Assembly: GCF_003429105.1 (NCBI RefSeq)
Contig: NZ_QVTD01000012.1
Coordinates: forward strand, 1 to 64,000
Direction of reading: 5' to 3'
Source of the DNA: Peribacillus glennii
GTDB taxonomy: Bacteria > Bacillota > Bacilli > Bacillales > DSM-1321
DNA length: 64,000 bases
Below the pieces are notes generated by a model. The model did no database searches. It was not told where the DNA came from and worked only from the letters and a program-made list of their open reading frames with translations. Position numbers and translations under genes: made by a program. Within the stretch, counting starts at the first letter, position 1, and each line of letters starts with the position of its first letter. This document shows, piece after piece, positions 46,212-56,075 of this stretch.

Positions 46212-46573
46212 TGACAAAAACACCCCACTTTTATATTACAAGAGAAATACTTGTGTTGTAGCATAAGAAATCCCCTCACACTTATTAAATTATTGGTAAA
46301 TAAAAATAGGAAACTTCTTACGTGCACAATGATTATATCGGCTCTATTATCCACTTGTTTCATCATTGTTCTTAATTCTTTTAAACTATTAATAGTTCTA
46401 CTCAATACAAACAGCAAGAAACTGAAAAAAATATAATTTTTTCTTCAGCACTAGTGGTTTTCTACCTATAGTATTGCCTATGCTGGATAAAAAACCAAAT
46501 CGGCCCTCCAAATTGTTCTATGACTGAATAATATAGTCTCTTGGACCAACGCTGGACGGATGGTTCAACAAAA

Positions 46574-46910
46574 TTATATTTTAACATTACGAACCAGCGT
46601 TTGTAACTCTTCTTCCATTCCCGATAATGAAGGTGCGGATGCGGATCCTTCTTCCAGAGAAACTAATTGTTCCTGAGTGGATGCTGATACATTTTGTTTT
46701 CCTGCTGCCGCATTCATTGCCGCTTCTGCACTGGAATCAATTGAAGCGCACGATCACCTTTTTACTCTCTGAAATTTGCATCAGCCACTTGTTCCGTCTG
46801 CTGTGTAACACCATCTGTCGCTTTGCGAATTTCGTTAAATGCTTGGGTAGATGTATTTATCGATTCATCCCTGAAAGTACTATACTTTCTAAAATAAACA
46901 GCACGGCTCA
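46574..46910 (-). pseudogene. C-terminal remnant of a methyl-accepting chemotaxis protein
   Basis: The minus strand reads DESINTSTQAFNEIRKATDG and QQTEQVADANFRE, then after a stop and frameshift DSSAEAAMNAAAGKQNVSAS and TQEQLVSLEE, ending MEEELQTLVRNVKI at a stop codon. This is the end of a chemoreceptor signalling domain. Everything upstream is missing. Confidence 0.75.
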
Positions 46911-47102
46911 TCCACGCAAAAAGGTTTCGTCTTTTATTCGGCATGAACACCATTCGACAAATTTCCGCATAGCAAGTATATTGCTATTTGACTAATTCAT
47001 CAAGAATCAAGCTTATCGATTACCCCGGCCAAAACCCATCGCCTATTTGTAAAAAAAGTTAGATGCTAGCTCTAAATTATGTTGTTACTATTCCGTGAAT
47101 CA

Positions 47103-47528
47103 TTATATGTCATACTCCCATAATCCGAGCTTACCTTTAGCTGGGATGAACTTATCCAGCATTTTCATATCCTTAACTTCCCAAGCGTAACCCCCCACAG
47201 GAAAGTCACCTAAATAGTAGTCATTTCCTGATACTATTGCTCCATCCTCTAGTATCGCCCAAGTTGCGTTGTTTTCAGTTACCCTCAAACATTTTTCCAG
47301 CCTGCATACGGCGATGATTTTACCAGTTGGAAGATCCTGAGTGTTATATCCGTGCCTGCCAAGCAATGCCTGAATGGCGGCATTACTACAGACAGCGTTA
47401 TCCAATTTTTTGCTTGTGTGAATGGCCAGAGGTCCACGATAACTTGTTCTCCATGATCGTGTTTCATATGTCGCTTCTCTTAGAACAAAAAGGCTTGCCC
47501 AAGGCTGAATCATTGATAAAACCTTCAT
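47103..47528 (-). CDS. ASCH-domain protein
   Basis: This 141-residue protein has GGTGGAGG ahead of its ATG. MKVLSMIQPWASLFVLREAT and YETRSWRTSYRGPLAIHTSK give the start of an ASCH domain, with the family's W-x-R-x-Y-R-G-x-L-x-I-H signature. GKIIAVCRLEKCLRV and GGYAWEVKDMKML complete the barrel. ASCH domains are thought to bind RNA or modified nucleosides. Similar proteins occur on phages and chromosomes alike. It stands alone. Confidence 0.85.
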   Translation of the reverse strand: MKVLSMIQPWASLFVLREATYETRSWRTSYRGPLAIHTSKKLDNAVCSNAAIQALLGRHGYNTQDLPTGKIIAVCRLEKCLRVTENNATWAILEDGAIVSGNDYYLGDFPVGGYAWEVKDMKMLDKFIPAKGKLGLWEYDI

Positions 47529-47688
47529 TAGATTGCCTCCACCTTATAAAGATCACTTTTACGTATATAGTGTCCCGCCAGAAAAATATTATTAAACTGC
47601 CCAGCATCTTCCTTTTTAGAAGGCATTATAAAGCGCTTCATTATTTGGATGTCTTTATCACACGTATTTAAATTTGTCTTGCTCAAAC

Positions 47689-47718
47689 AACCCCTGTTTC
47701 AACTTTTGAACAGGGGTT
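47689..47718. terminator. Hairpin upstream of the ASCH gene
   Basis: AACCCCTGTT pairs exactly with AACAGGGGTT around a 10-base loop. No gene clearly ends at this point, so its role is uncertain. Confidence 0.5.
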
Positions 47719-47867
47719 TACATAGGTGAGAAGGTTAAATTTTAACGGGTAAGATTTCCTTATTATAGCAAAAACATGGTCTTTAATTCATTATCTTAAA
47801 TTTTATTATCTCTCTGGATAATGGAATTAAATCACTTTCAAATCAGGCCATTTTGCCATAAAAAACT

Positions 47868-47907
47868 GCACCTCCAATTGTTGGCCAAAGTGTAACAATT
47901 GGGGTGC
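47868..47907 (-). terminator. Terminator of sstT
   Basis: GCACCTCCAATTGTT pairs with AACAATTGGGGTGC (one G-T pair) around an 11-base loop; on the minus strand TTTTTT follows. Confidence 0.8.
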
Positions 47908-47945
47908 GGTCCGAGATTACGTGGTTTTTTACTTTATGCTGCTTT

Positions 47946-49172
47946 TTAGATATCTACTATTTTTCCTTCTTTACGCCATTCCTTAAATTCCGCTGCTGCT
48001 GTGAAGAGTACGTCAGTGGATGAATTAAGGGACGTTTCAAAAGAATCTTGTAAAACACCAATGATAAAGCCTACTCCAACCACCTGCATGGCGACATCAG
48101 TCGGGATTCCAAATAAGCTGCATGCAAGAGGGATCAACAATAAAGATCCACCAGCAACCCCTGAAGCACCACAAGCACATATAGCTGACAATACGCTGAG
48201 GAGAATTGCTGTAGGGAGGTCAACTTGAATGTCGAGTGTATGGACCGCTGCAAGTGTCAAAACCGAAATAGTAACAGCGGCACCAGCCATATTGATGGTT
48301 GCACCTAATGGAATGGATACTGAATAACTATCCTTATTTAATCCGAGTTTTTCACATAATTTCATATTTACAGGAATGTTTGAAGCTGAGCTGCGTGTAA
48401 AGAACGCCGTAATGCCGCTTTCCTTTAAGCATTTAAAAACAAGCGGATAAGGGTTTTTCCTTATAACGGCAAACACAATGATCGGATTGACAACCAGCGC
48501 CACAAAAACCATGCAGCCAATCAATACGGCAAGCAATTTCCCATAGCTCAATATCGCTTCTGATCCATTTGTGGTAATTGATGTAAATACAAGGCCCATG
48601 ATTCCTAATGGCGCAAACTTAATAACCCATGCAACGATTTTGGAAACAGCATCCGAAAAATTGGCAATCATTGTTTTTGTCGTTTCAGCAGCATTTCTTA
48701 ATGCCAAGCCTAGGAGTACCGCCCAAGCTAAAATGCCGATATAGTTCGCATTTACAATTGCTTTAACCGGGTTATCAACGATGTTCAGCAGTAATGTTTT
48801 GAGAACCTCGACAACACCGCCGGGAGGCGTCACGCCCTCAGCACCCTTTGCAAGCGTTAAACTTACAGGAAAGATAAAACTTACAACAACTGCGATTAAT
48901 CCAGCTAAAAAGGTTCCTGAAAGGTATAGGACGATAATGGATTTCATATTCGTTTTGTGACCACGTTTGTGTTGGGCGATGGCCGACATAACCAGGAACA
49001 GTACCAATACAGGTGCAATTGCTTTCAATGCACCTACGAATAAAGAACCAAAAATTACAATAGGTTTCGCTGCTTCCGGCATCGTTACAGCCAGGATTAT
49101 ACCAATAATCAAACCTATGAAGATTTGTTTTACCAGACTGATTTGACCCCACTTTTTCAGTATGCTTTTCAT
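47946..49172 (-). CDS. sstT: Sodium:serine/threonine symporter SstT
   Basis: This 408-residue protein of the dicarboxylate/amino acid:cation symporter family has eight or so membrane segments and two re-entrant loops. The serine-rich hairpin is [14 protein letters not shown], and the cation site motif is the NMAG in [13 protein letters not shown]. Both are characteristic of SstT rather than GltP. It imports serine and threonine with Na+. GTGGGGGAAC precedes the start. A 24-base perfect palindrome lies about 100 bases upstream and might be regulatory. Confidence 0.92.
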   Translation of the reverse strand: MKSILKKWGQISLVKQIFIGLIIGIILAVTMPEAAKPIVIFGSLFVGALKAIAPVLVLFLVMSAIAQHKRGHKTNMKSIIVLYLSGTFLAGLIAVVVSFIFPVSLTLAKGAEGVTPPGGVVEVLKTLLLNIVDNPVKAIVNANYIGILAWAVLLGLALRNAAETTKTMIANFSDAVSKIVAWVIKFAPLGIMGLVFTSITTNGSEAILSYGKLLAVLIGCMVFVALVVNPIIVFAVIRKNPYPLVFKCLKESGITAFFTRSSASNIPVNMKLCEKLGLNKDSYSVSIPLGATINMAGAAVTISVLTLAAVHTLDIQVDLPTAILLSVLSAICACGASGVAGGSLLLIPLACSLFGIPTDVAMQVVGVGFIIGVLQDSFETSLNSSTDVLFTAAAEFKEWRKEGKIVDI

Positions 49173-49266
49173 AGATGTTCCCCCACTAAATTAAGATAAA
49201 ATTGTCTTTAATCACCCTGCGATAGAATAAATTTATAACTGTTGATCAATATATTTTTGGCTCATT

Positions 49267-49290
49267 CATGTGAAACCCTGGTTTCACATG
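49267..49290. promoter_or_regulatory. Perfect 24-base palindrome upstream of sstT
   Basis: CATGTGAAACC, CT, GGTTTCACATG forms an exact inverted repeat 95 bases upstream of the sstT start. It could be an operator. On the plus strand CTTTTT follows, so an orphan terminator is the alternative. Confidence 0.4.
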
Positions 49291-49743
49291 CTTTTTCAGC
49301 AAAGTTGAGACGTTGCTGCAGAGGTCATAACCAAAATAAACTATGAAGGAATATTGTCTAGGTGGACTGCCAACACCCTCAATTCCACTCCATAAAGACA
49401 ACTGTCTTTCTAATAAATATCATTATAATGATCTTTTTGATATATTACAATATTTTTCTGATTGAGCGGAATCCTCCATGAAGACATCAACAGTTGAAAT
49501 ATAACCAGTTCCAAGGAGGCCCCAGAATAATTCTTTTTGCAATATTTGAACCGATCAGGCACACTTTGTTCTTACTTTCTATATCAATTTTGGTAATGCC
49601 TCTTCCAGAAGCAACAAGGTCAGTTGTTCTGGCAAAATACACATCGTTTTTCCCTTCGACTGAAATTGACGGGTGCTCGAGTTGAAGATCCATCTCCCTC
49701 TTTGGACGCTTTTCTTTTAGATCAAACAAAAAAGTCAAAAATC
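49291..49743. other. Intergenic region with a possible short remnant
   Basis: An 83-codon minus frame (49487-49738) reads SISVEGKNDVYFARTTDLVA but starts at a TTG without a ribosome binding site, next to a terminator. It is probably debris rather than a gene. Nothing else is recognised. Confidence 0.4.
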
Positions 49744-49775
49744 AAAACCCCTTCAGATACGGTTGAAGGGGTTTT
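49744..49775 (-). terminator. Terminator after the EamA remnant
   Basis: AAAACCCCTTCA pairs with TGAAGGGGTTTT around an 8-base loop, 6 bases past the remnant's stop. Confidence 0.75.
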
Positions 49776-49781
49776 TAAATA

Positions 49782-49982
49782 CTATTCTTTCTCGTTGATA
49801 ACGAATAAAACACCTGAAAGAAATAGGATAGAGCCTATCCAAAACGTTACACCTATGTGCTCTCCTAGAATCAGCCATCCAAGTAGTGTTCCAACCACGG
49901 GTTGAAAGAAGAAAAATATCCCGCCACTTGAGGCGTTAAGCTTTTGTAATCCACGATTCCAAAGTAGAAATCGACAAGGCAT
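49782..49982 (-). pseudogene. C-terminal fragment of an EamA-family transporter
   Basis: The 66-codon frame reads FLLWNRGLQKLNASSGGIFF, then QPVVGTLLGWLILGEHIG and FLSGVLFVINEKE, the last helices of EamA (DMT) exporters, which normally have about 300 residues. Everything upstream is missing, though the gene's terminator survives. Confidence 0.8.
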
Positions 49983-50099
49983 TTATTGGGCTTTTTCTTC
50001 ATTTTGAATTAGGACAAACTCTTCACCCTGTCCGTTTAAATAAGCTGTACATACTATGAACCGTAAGATATTTTTACTAAACAAAAGGAGGTGCTATAT

Positions 50100-50204
50100 A
50101 TGGGTGAATACGCTGGCGGCTTCTATGGCGGCAGTTTTGCTTTCATCATTGTAGTATTCGTATTATTGGTGATTGTTGGCTGTGCTTGCTTTGGCGGCTA
50201 TTAA
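50100..50204 (+). CDS. YjcZ-family sporulation peptide
   Basis: AAAGGAGG precedes the ATG at 50100. The 34-residue product starts MGEYAGGFYGGSFAFIIVVF, followed by a single hydrophobic helix and CACFGGY. The Gly/Tyr-rich head, one membrane span and the terminal Gly-Gly-Tyr are the hallmark of YjcZ-type peptides of Bacilli, made in sporulation and often found in several copies. A strong terminator follows. Confidence 0.85.
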   Translation: MGEYAGGFYGGSFAFIIVVFVLLVIVGCACFGGY

Positions 50205-50216
50205 TGTAGATAAATC

Positions 50217-50257
50217 AAGCCTGATAGTGCTTCCGACAGGCTGTCAGGCTTTTTTTG
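50217..50257 (+). terminator. Terminator of the YjcZ-type gene
   Basis: AAGCCTGA pairs with TCAGGCTT and is followed by a run of T. Confidence 0.8.
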
Positions 50258-50974
50258 ACTGATTTTAGGCCGGCATCCCAACAGTATGTTACATATAATA
50301 CGTTAAGCCGTTATCACCATATACCTGCTCCTTAAAATGTGGGGTGGTCTACATCAAAACAGTGAAACCTATCCACTGGTTTTTTGTATAAAAGTAAATT
50401 GAAAGTACCCCTCAGCGTGTCCAGGATGCCGTTCTTTTTAGTTGTAATATCTTGTCCGAAATCATTTTTCTATTTTTCTTAAAAGCTCAAATTATCCTTA
50501 GGACAATCCATAATTTTCTCACAAAAATTAAACGATAAAAAATTTATGATCCGTGTGACTTTAAATAGCAATGTTAGTAAAATATTAAAATGACTAAGAT
50601 TACAACTAATAATCTTGCAGCAATTCAACTAAAATAGCATGCGTTGTATGTTTTTAGAATACAGCTTATTGCATATTATTCTTGTCTTTACACAAACAAT
50701 CTTACATTCATAAATGGATTGTAAAATCTAACGGGCATTTTAATAGCAGTTCAACTTCTCACCGGCCCCAATTTACCGTTAGGCGAAAAATGAATAAAGG
50801 GCAACTCTAAATTGTAATAAAGTTGCCCTTTGAATATATTTTTTATCTTAACTACTGTCTCTATTATAAGAAATTAAAGAAAAAACAAGGCATAAGGGTC
50901 TTATTTTGCTTTACTATTTCCATAAACACATTTAATTAAAAAGAATATCCAGGATGAAATATAAGCGAGAAGAG
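50258..50974. other. AT-rich intergenic region
   Basis: About 700 bases with no gene. A hairpin AAAGGGCAACT/AGTTGCCCTTT at 50796-50831 followed on the minus strand by a T-rich stretch probably ends the receiver-domain gene at 50975. Confidence 0.5.
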
Positions 50975-51346
50975 TTACCGTATTTCTAAATAATGTTGTA
51001 ATACCTTTGATGGGAAGAAATTTAGGGGCAGCGGGCGTAAGGATACAATAATCGCAGGGGACATTATTAAATCTTGCTGTGCTTGTTTCAAACAGTGGTA
51101 CATAGCTTTACCGCCAACTGAGTTGGCAGAGTGAATAGTTATGCGTTTTGCAAATAGATTTTCTTTAATCATCTTTTGAACAAGCATTAAACCATTCCTG
51201 GTTCTATTTAATAAATCATGATCCAAAGAGAGGTGTTCAATATCAAAATTTCGCAATAGCTCCATACACTCGTCAATAGTCTCGGCTAATACATAGCCAT
51301 CGGGTGCTTTCCGATAGTCATCGAGGAAAACGCTAATTTTCTCCAT
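50975..51346 (-). CDS. Cyclic-phosphate-processing receiver-like domain protein
   Basis: This 123-residue protein has GAAGGAG ahead of its ATG. Its sequence ISVFLDDYRKAPDGYVLAET, HLSLDHDLLN and RITIHSANSVGGKAM matches the stand-alone receiver-like domain proposed to process cyclic phosphates at RNA or nucleotide ends. The acidic pair in FLDD and the Asp-His-Asp in LDHDL would form the active site. Such genes often ride on phages or RNA-repair loci, but no such partner is seen here. Confidence 0.75.
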   Translation of the reverse strand: MEKISVFLDDYRKAPDGYVLAETIDECMELLRNFDIEHLSLDHDLLNRTRNGLMLVQKMIKENLFAKRITIHSANSVGGKAMYHCLKQAQQDLIMSPAIIVSLRPLPLNFFPSKVLQHYLEIR

Positions 51347-51864
51347 TTCTTATACTCCTTCCCTTATACAAGGAGTGACTAAGAAAAGTCAAATAATCCC
51401 TAGATAATATGATTATATATACCGAGTATACCACAGTAATGTAAGAACGGGGCGTATTCGTCTTTAAAAGCTAATATATGACAACCTTTTTAAAAAATAT
51501 TCTTTTTATACTTATGGTGTGGGTTTTTCAATTCAACGGGTTGTTTAACTCCATAAGCATCTCCCTTAAAAAAACCAATTATAGTCAGAATTCTATTCAT
51601 AACTTTATAAAATCGACTGATTTTATTAAAAAAACCATATGCCACATATAGCATTGTTAATTACCATATCCACATCCCTACTCACCAACCATCTTTCAAT
51701 AATGCAGCAAGGATAAACACGATTGAAATCACCGATGAAATCATTGTCATCACAATCAGCTTTTTCGGTTTACCCGGCTCTTAAAGCAGGCTGTAAATTG
51801 ACCATAGGATAGAGGCTAATATAAGAATATTATACAATAAAAACAACATGATGAATATTACCTA
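51347..51864. other. Intergenic region without a supported gene
   Basis: A short hydrophobic minus frame near 51690-51780 (SSVISIVFILAALLKDGW) has no ribosome binding site and may be a remnant. Confidence 0.4.
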
Positions 51865-52059
51865 TCAATTCACTATCTCCTTCACCCTGCCCACAATACC
51901 GTTCTCAAGCCTCACCTTAATCCCATGTGGATGTGAAACGGAATTAGTCAGAATTTCTGAAACGACGCCTTCTGTTAATTTTCCGGTGCGCTGGTCTTGT
52001 TTTTGTACAACTTTTACTTTTGTTCCTTTTTTTATATTTTCTCTTTTAGTTCCTTGCAT
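51865..52059 (-). CDS. ywbE: YwbE-family small protein
   Basis: This 64-residue protein has AAGGAGATG ahead of its ATG. The pattern IKKGTKVKVVQKQDQRTGKL, then VVSEILTNSVSHPHGIKVRL and GIVGRVKEI is that of YwbE, a conserved small protein of unknown function found across Bacilli. It looks like a small SH3-type barrel. It is monocistronic. Confidence 0.9.
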   Translation of the reverse strand: MQGTKRENIKKGTKVKVVQKQDQRTGKLTEGVVSEILTNSVSHPHGIKVRLENGIVGRVKEIVN

Positions 52060-52359
52060 AACCTTTCATCTCCTTACGTTTCATCAACTGAAGCGAAACG
52101 TTAATTGATCATTCAGTAAAGTAGAGTACATAAACAAAAGTTAATCATTTTTAGTTATGTATTAGCTTTAATGTTGTCTTCCATAATATTTGCTATTTCT
52201 TCTGAATTATATTGGTTACTGGTTTTTAATCCAATAACAATGTTTTGTTGTTTTGCGATCGAGTGATTTTGGTTCAATTTCTATTTACCTTCCAGTTTTC
52301 AATAAAACCCTTGAGCTATCCATATATAAATCGCTCATTAAATTGAGCACGGGTTAGGC

Positions 52360-52640
52360 ATGGATGCTTCATAAACACCAACCGTTCATTTGGGCTGCAT
52401 TAGATAGTGTAATAGTGTAACCATTACCGACTCCCATTTCTAATATCACTTGATCTTTGTAAAATATAGAGGTCTAATGTCCATTTGTTAATTTCGTAAT
52501 TGCCTTTCTCCCATATACCTTCCTACCCATTTAAAAATGCCACTTGGAGTTCGCAGTTGATGCCCAAGCCATTTTTTAAACATAATACCGCCGGTAGTTA
52601 AATCCCCCTGACATTTTATAAAAAGAATACCTTTAAAAAC
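52360..52640 (-). pseudogene. Remnant of a class I methyltransferase
   Basis: Minus frames read LRTPSGIFKWVGRYMG, then NYEINKWTLDLYIL, then DQVILEMGVGNGYTI, which is a SAM-binding motif, in the correct order for a small-molecule methyltransferase. Stops and frameshifts separate them and the C-terminal half is missing. Confidence 0.6.
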
Positions 52641-52905
52641 CAGCAAATACCAGAAAAAAACATTTTCATCTACCTGCCCATTCAACGACCTGGATAAGAT
52701 TGTTAAATGCCTATAAAAAAGCAGTGACCTTATCCAGTCCCCGCCTATTAAATTATAAGCATTTTTGGCAATCGCCTCAATATGTCCTGAGTGATGTCTC
52801 AATAATGGTACTGGAGCAATAAGTCAGGATCTCTTAAACCTTCCTTATAAAAGTTGGCAAACGATTACATCAGCTGCCGGTTGGCAGGAATTTCACGAAT
52901 GTTAT

Positions 52906-53874
52906 TCACACAATTATAACCACTTTTCCCTGAGCGTGTCCTTCTTCAAAATACTTAAAAGCTTCGGGAACTTCACTCAACTTATAACGTCTATCAATAA
53001 CAGGTTTTACTTTGCCTGCTTCAAAAAGTTCCTTCATAAAGATCAAATCTTTTTGGTTAGGCCTTTGTAGAAAGCTGGCCATTTTCCTGCTGCCGGCCAT
53101 AGATATCCAAGGCCCCAGGACCATGGTTTGGAACATTTGCGCTCCGGAACCCCCGACATGAACAAAAATTCCATCGGGTCTTAAGGCACGCTTAAAAACT
53201 GAAATCGATTGAAATCCGTTAGTACCAAGAATAAGATCATACTGCTCTGTTTGTTTGCTAAAATCTTCTTTCGTGTAATCGATGACATGATCTGCACCAA
53301 TCGATCGAACTATTTCTACATTTCTCGTACTGCACACAGCTGTTACCTCGGTCCCGAATGATTTAGCAATCTGTATTGCGAAGGTCCCCACACCACCAGA
53401 GGCACCATAAATCAAGACCTTTTGCCCCGGTTGAATCTTACCTTTATCCCGTAGACTCTGCAGGGCCGTGACTGCCGCCATGGGAACCGCTGCAGCTTCC
53501 TCAAAGGACATATTCGATGGTTTCGGGGCTAGTGCATTTTCAGGAACAGATACATATTCAGCAAAACCACCCCAACCACAACCGGACAGGTCTCCAAACA
53601 CGTCATCGCCTGGCTGATACTGCTTTACATTTGGGCCAACCGCTTCCACCCGGCCCGCTATGTCACCTCCGGGTATGGAGTATTTTGGTTTTAGGAGGCC
53701 AAAAGCAAAACGGGCTAAAAACGGTTCTCCTTTTAAAAGGACCAGGTTACCATAATTCACCGCGGCTGCATGAATTTTTACCAGTACTTCGTTGTCCCCG
53801 GAATTAGGCTTTTCGACCTCCTTCAACTCAAGAACATCCGGTGGCCCATATTTGTTATAAACTATAGCTTTCAT
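52906..53874 (-). CDS. Zinc-independent medium-chain dehydrogenase (quinone oxidoreductase-like)
   Basis: This 322-residue MDR protein has AAGGAGG ahead of its ATG. The NADPH loop is LIYGASGGVGTFAIQIAK. The N-terminal catalytic domain (AAAVNYGNLVLLKGE) lacks the Cys/His zinc ligands of alcohol dehydrogenases, which points to the quinone oxidoreductase branch. The signature AAAVPMAAVTALQSLRDKG also matches that branch. It probably reduces quinones or enones using NADPH. It stands alone. Confidence 0.88.
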   Translation of the reverse strand: MKAIVYNKYGPPDVLELKEVEKPNSGDNEVLVKIHAAAVNYGNLVLLKGEPFLARFAFGLLKPKYSIPGGDIAGRVEAVGPNVKQYQPGDDVFGDLSGCGWGGFAEYVSVPENALAPKPSNMSFEEAAAVPMAAVTALQSLRDKGKIQPGQKVLIYGASGGVGTFAIQIAKSFGTEVTAVCSTRNVEIVRSIGADHVIDYTKEDFSKQTEQYDLILGTNGFQSISVFKRALRPDGIFVHVGGSGAQMFQTMVLGPWISMAGSRKMASFLQRPNQKDLIFMKELFEAGKVKPVIDRRYKLSEVPEAFKYFEEGHAQGKVVIIV

Positions 53875-54059
53875 AACATTCCTCCTTATTTATTTTGACC
53901 TATTCAATTTCTATATAGCTAAAACCTGCAGAAGACCCAATAATTTAAAGGTATTCAAACTAAAGCATATTCAAGACTGGAACTTCCTAAGAATATTTAT
54001 TTAGGCCTAAACGGTACCATCATTTTCACTAATCGTTTTCCTTTCAGCAGAGATAACGC

Positions 54060-54094
54060 AAAAAAAAAAAAACGGATGGGGAATTAACCCATCC
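54060..54094 (-). terminator. Terminator of the DUF1540 gene
   Basis: On the minus strand GGATGGG pairs with CCCATCC and is followed by a run of more than ten T, 22 bases after the stop. Confidence 0.8.
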
Positions 54095-54115
54095 AGTTAA
54101 AAGATAATCCTTAAT

Positions 54116-54271
54116 TTATTCTCGGTGTTCAAAGGTTTTGCACGCAGTTTCCTCAACATTCCCAGCTACTCTGCCACGTTCACCGATGACATAAATTGAG
54201 TCAGCAATACACTTATCTCCTTCTGCCCAGTACTTACAATTTTCCACATTGCATAATACTTCAATGCCCAT
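54116..54271 (-). CDS. DUF1540-family small Cys protein
   Basis: AAAGGAGATGG precedes the ATG at 54271; the product has 51 residues. Four cysteines lie in VLCNVENCKYWAEGDKC and TACKTFEH, the arrangement of the DUF1540 domain, which probably binds one metal ion. Such proteins are common in spore-formers and clostridia, and their function is unknown. A T-rich terminator follows. Confidence 0.85.
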   Translation of the reverse strand: MGIEVLCNVENCKYWAEGDKCIADSIYVIGERGRVAGNVEETACKTFEHRE

Positions 54272-54470
54272 TTAATACCATCTCCTTTACAAAGGTTGTG
54301 TTCCTTATACCCTTTTTTTGAGAGAATTAAATCAATATTTTTGAATAAAGGGCTTGTAGTCGTCTAATTAAGGTTAACTTAGAGAAGAAGATAAGCCATG
54401 ATGCCAAGAACAATTTAATATAGAGTTGCGTTGGGCTAAAGTAAAGACTACTGCCGTTTGGAATTATTGT

Positions 54471-55814
54471 TTACTTTTTGTTTCCGCTAAATGAATACAA
54501 TAGGAATAAAAGCGCAAACCATAACGGCGTCATCAATACAGATAAACGGGTTGCTTGAGCAAATAACATAATAATTAAAATCAACACAAACAGTGCCAGT
54601 ACTGCATAATTAATAAATGGCGTGAATGGCGCTTTGAACGTTGACTTTTTTCGTAAATCCGGGCGTAATTTAGTATATCTTATATGGGAAACTAAGATGA
54701 TGCCCCAAACCCAAATAAAACAAATCGCGCTAATGGTCGTCACAATGCTAAAAGCCTGTTCTGGAATCAGTTTACTTAAAAGAGCTCCAATGGAAACTAC
54801 AACCGTAGATGTAAGCAAAGCAGCACTTGGCACATGATTTTCATTCAATTTAGCAAGTCTGGCTGGTCCCTGTTTATGTCTGCTTAAATTATATAAAATT
54901 CTGCTCGTTGAAAATAATCCACTATTACAGGCTGAAGCTGCTGAAGTTAAGACAACAAAATTGATAATTCCTGCTGCGACTGGAATACCCACTAAACCAA
55001 ACACCTGAACAAACGGACTGCTCGATGCATTTAATTGATCCCAGGGATTAATGCATAAGATGACGAATAGAGCCCCCACGTAGAAAAATAGAATTCTCAT
55101 CGGAATTTTATTAATCGCAGATGGTATACTTTTTTTCGGATTAGCTGTTTCCGCTGCAGATACTCCTACTAATTCAACTCCGACATATGCAAAAACAACC
55201 ATTTGAAATGAAAGTAAGAAGCCGGATATCCCATTTGGAAAAAGGCCCCCATGTTCCCATAGATTTTTGACAGAAACAGTTCCCGTATTGGTTTGGAATC
55301 CAATAACCAGCAAAATGATCCCTACAATGATTAAAGCAAGAATCGTAATCACTTTAATTAATGCAAACCAAAACTCTAACTCTCCAAAAAGCTTAACTGT
55401 GAGTAAATTCAGCCCCAATAAAATGATTAAACAGATTAAAGCAGGTACCCATTGAGGAATATCGAACCAATACTGCACATATACACCAACGGCTATAATA
55501 TCAGCCATCGCTACCATTATCCAGCAAAACCAATACGTCCATCCAGTTACAAAACCAGCCCATGGTCCAATATAATCCACGGCAAAGTCCGTAAATGACT
55601 GATAACCTGCATTTGATAGAAGCAGTTCTCCCAATGCCCTCATGACAAAAAACACTGCAATCCCTACGATTAAATAAGCAAGCAGGATAGATGGACCCGC
55701 TAATTGAATCGCCTTACCTGAACCTAAAAACAATCCGGTGCCAATCGTACCGCCGATTGCGATTAATTGTACATGCCTATTTTTGAGATCCCTTTTTAAC
55801 TCTTGCTGTACCAC
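54471..55814 (-). CDS. Amino-acid permease, D-Ala/D-Ser/Gly type (CycA-like)
   Basis: The GTG at 55814 sits 7 bases after GGGGGG and gives 447 residues. The APC-family start RDLKNRHVQLIAIGGTIGTG and 12 membrane segments are clear; GTGLFLGSGKAI and LLSNAGYQSFTDFAVDYIGP belong to the CycA/AapA branch. The leader RNA carries a glycine riboswitch, which strongly supports glycine (with D-alanine or D-serine) as substrate. High glycine should then switch its expression through the leader terminator. Confidence 0.88.
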   Translation of the reverse strand: MVQQELKRDLKNRHVQLIAIGGTIGTGLFLGSGKAIQLAGPSILLAYLIVGIAVFFVMRALGELLLSNAGYQSFTDFAVDYIGPWAGFVTGWTYWFCWIMVAMADIIAVGVYVQYWFDIPQWVPALICLIILLGLNLLTVKLFGELEFWFALIKVITILALIIVGIILLVIGFQTNTGTVSVKNLWEHGGLFPNGISGFLLSFQMVVFAYVGVELVGVSAAETANPKKSIPSAINKIPMRILFFYVGALFVILCINPWDQLNASSSPFVQVFGLVGIPVAAGIINFVVLTSAASACNSGLFSTSRILYNLSRHKQGPARLAKLNENHVPSAALLTSTVVVSIGALLSKLIPEQAFSIVTTISAICFIWVWGIILVSHIRYTKLRPDLRKKSTFKAPFTPFINYAVLALFVLILIIMLFAQATRLSVLMTPLWFALLFLLYSFSGNKK

Positions 55815-55883
55815 GGTACATCCCCCCATGTTGTTTGTTAATCGTTCAGAAAGAATTTTTCCAGATCAATCTTTTTAGAAATA

Positions 55884-56075
55884 AAAAAGAGATTGGAAAT
55901 ACTCCAATCTCTTAGGCGTCAGAATAATAAATAGCGCTTTATTATCCTCGTCAGAATAACAAACCGTATTTTATTACACTTCTGTCCTTTTGCCTGAGAT
56001 TGTGAACCCTTCGGCGTCGCAAAAATTTGCGATCTCTCCAGAAACTGCTCCTGCTAAAGTTTTCCCCCTAACAAT
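55884..56075 (-). ncRNA. Glycine riboswitch (single aptamer) with terminator
   Basis: On the minus strand GCAGGAGC, TCTGGAGAGA, GACGCCGAAGGG and CTCAGGCAAAAGGACAGA appear in order, the conserved core of gcvT-type glycine aptamers (about 55975-56075). Only one aptamer is seen, not the usual tandem. A platform region with two TTATTCTGACG repeats follows, ending in the hairpin AAGAGATTGGA/TCCAATCTCTT with a T-run (55884-55913). The permease gene starts 70 bases later. The regulatory direction (on or off) is not evident. Confidence 0.92.

Noticed and set aside
49487-49738. 83-codon minus-strand frame
   Set aside because: It starts at a TTG directly after a terminator with no ribosome binding site. 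It may be a remnant but cannot be supported as a gene.
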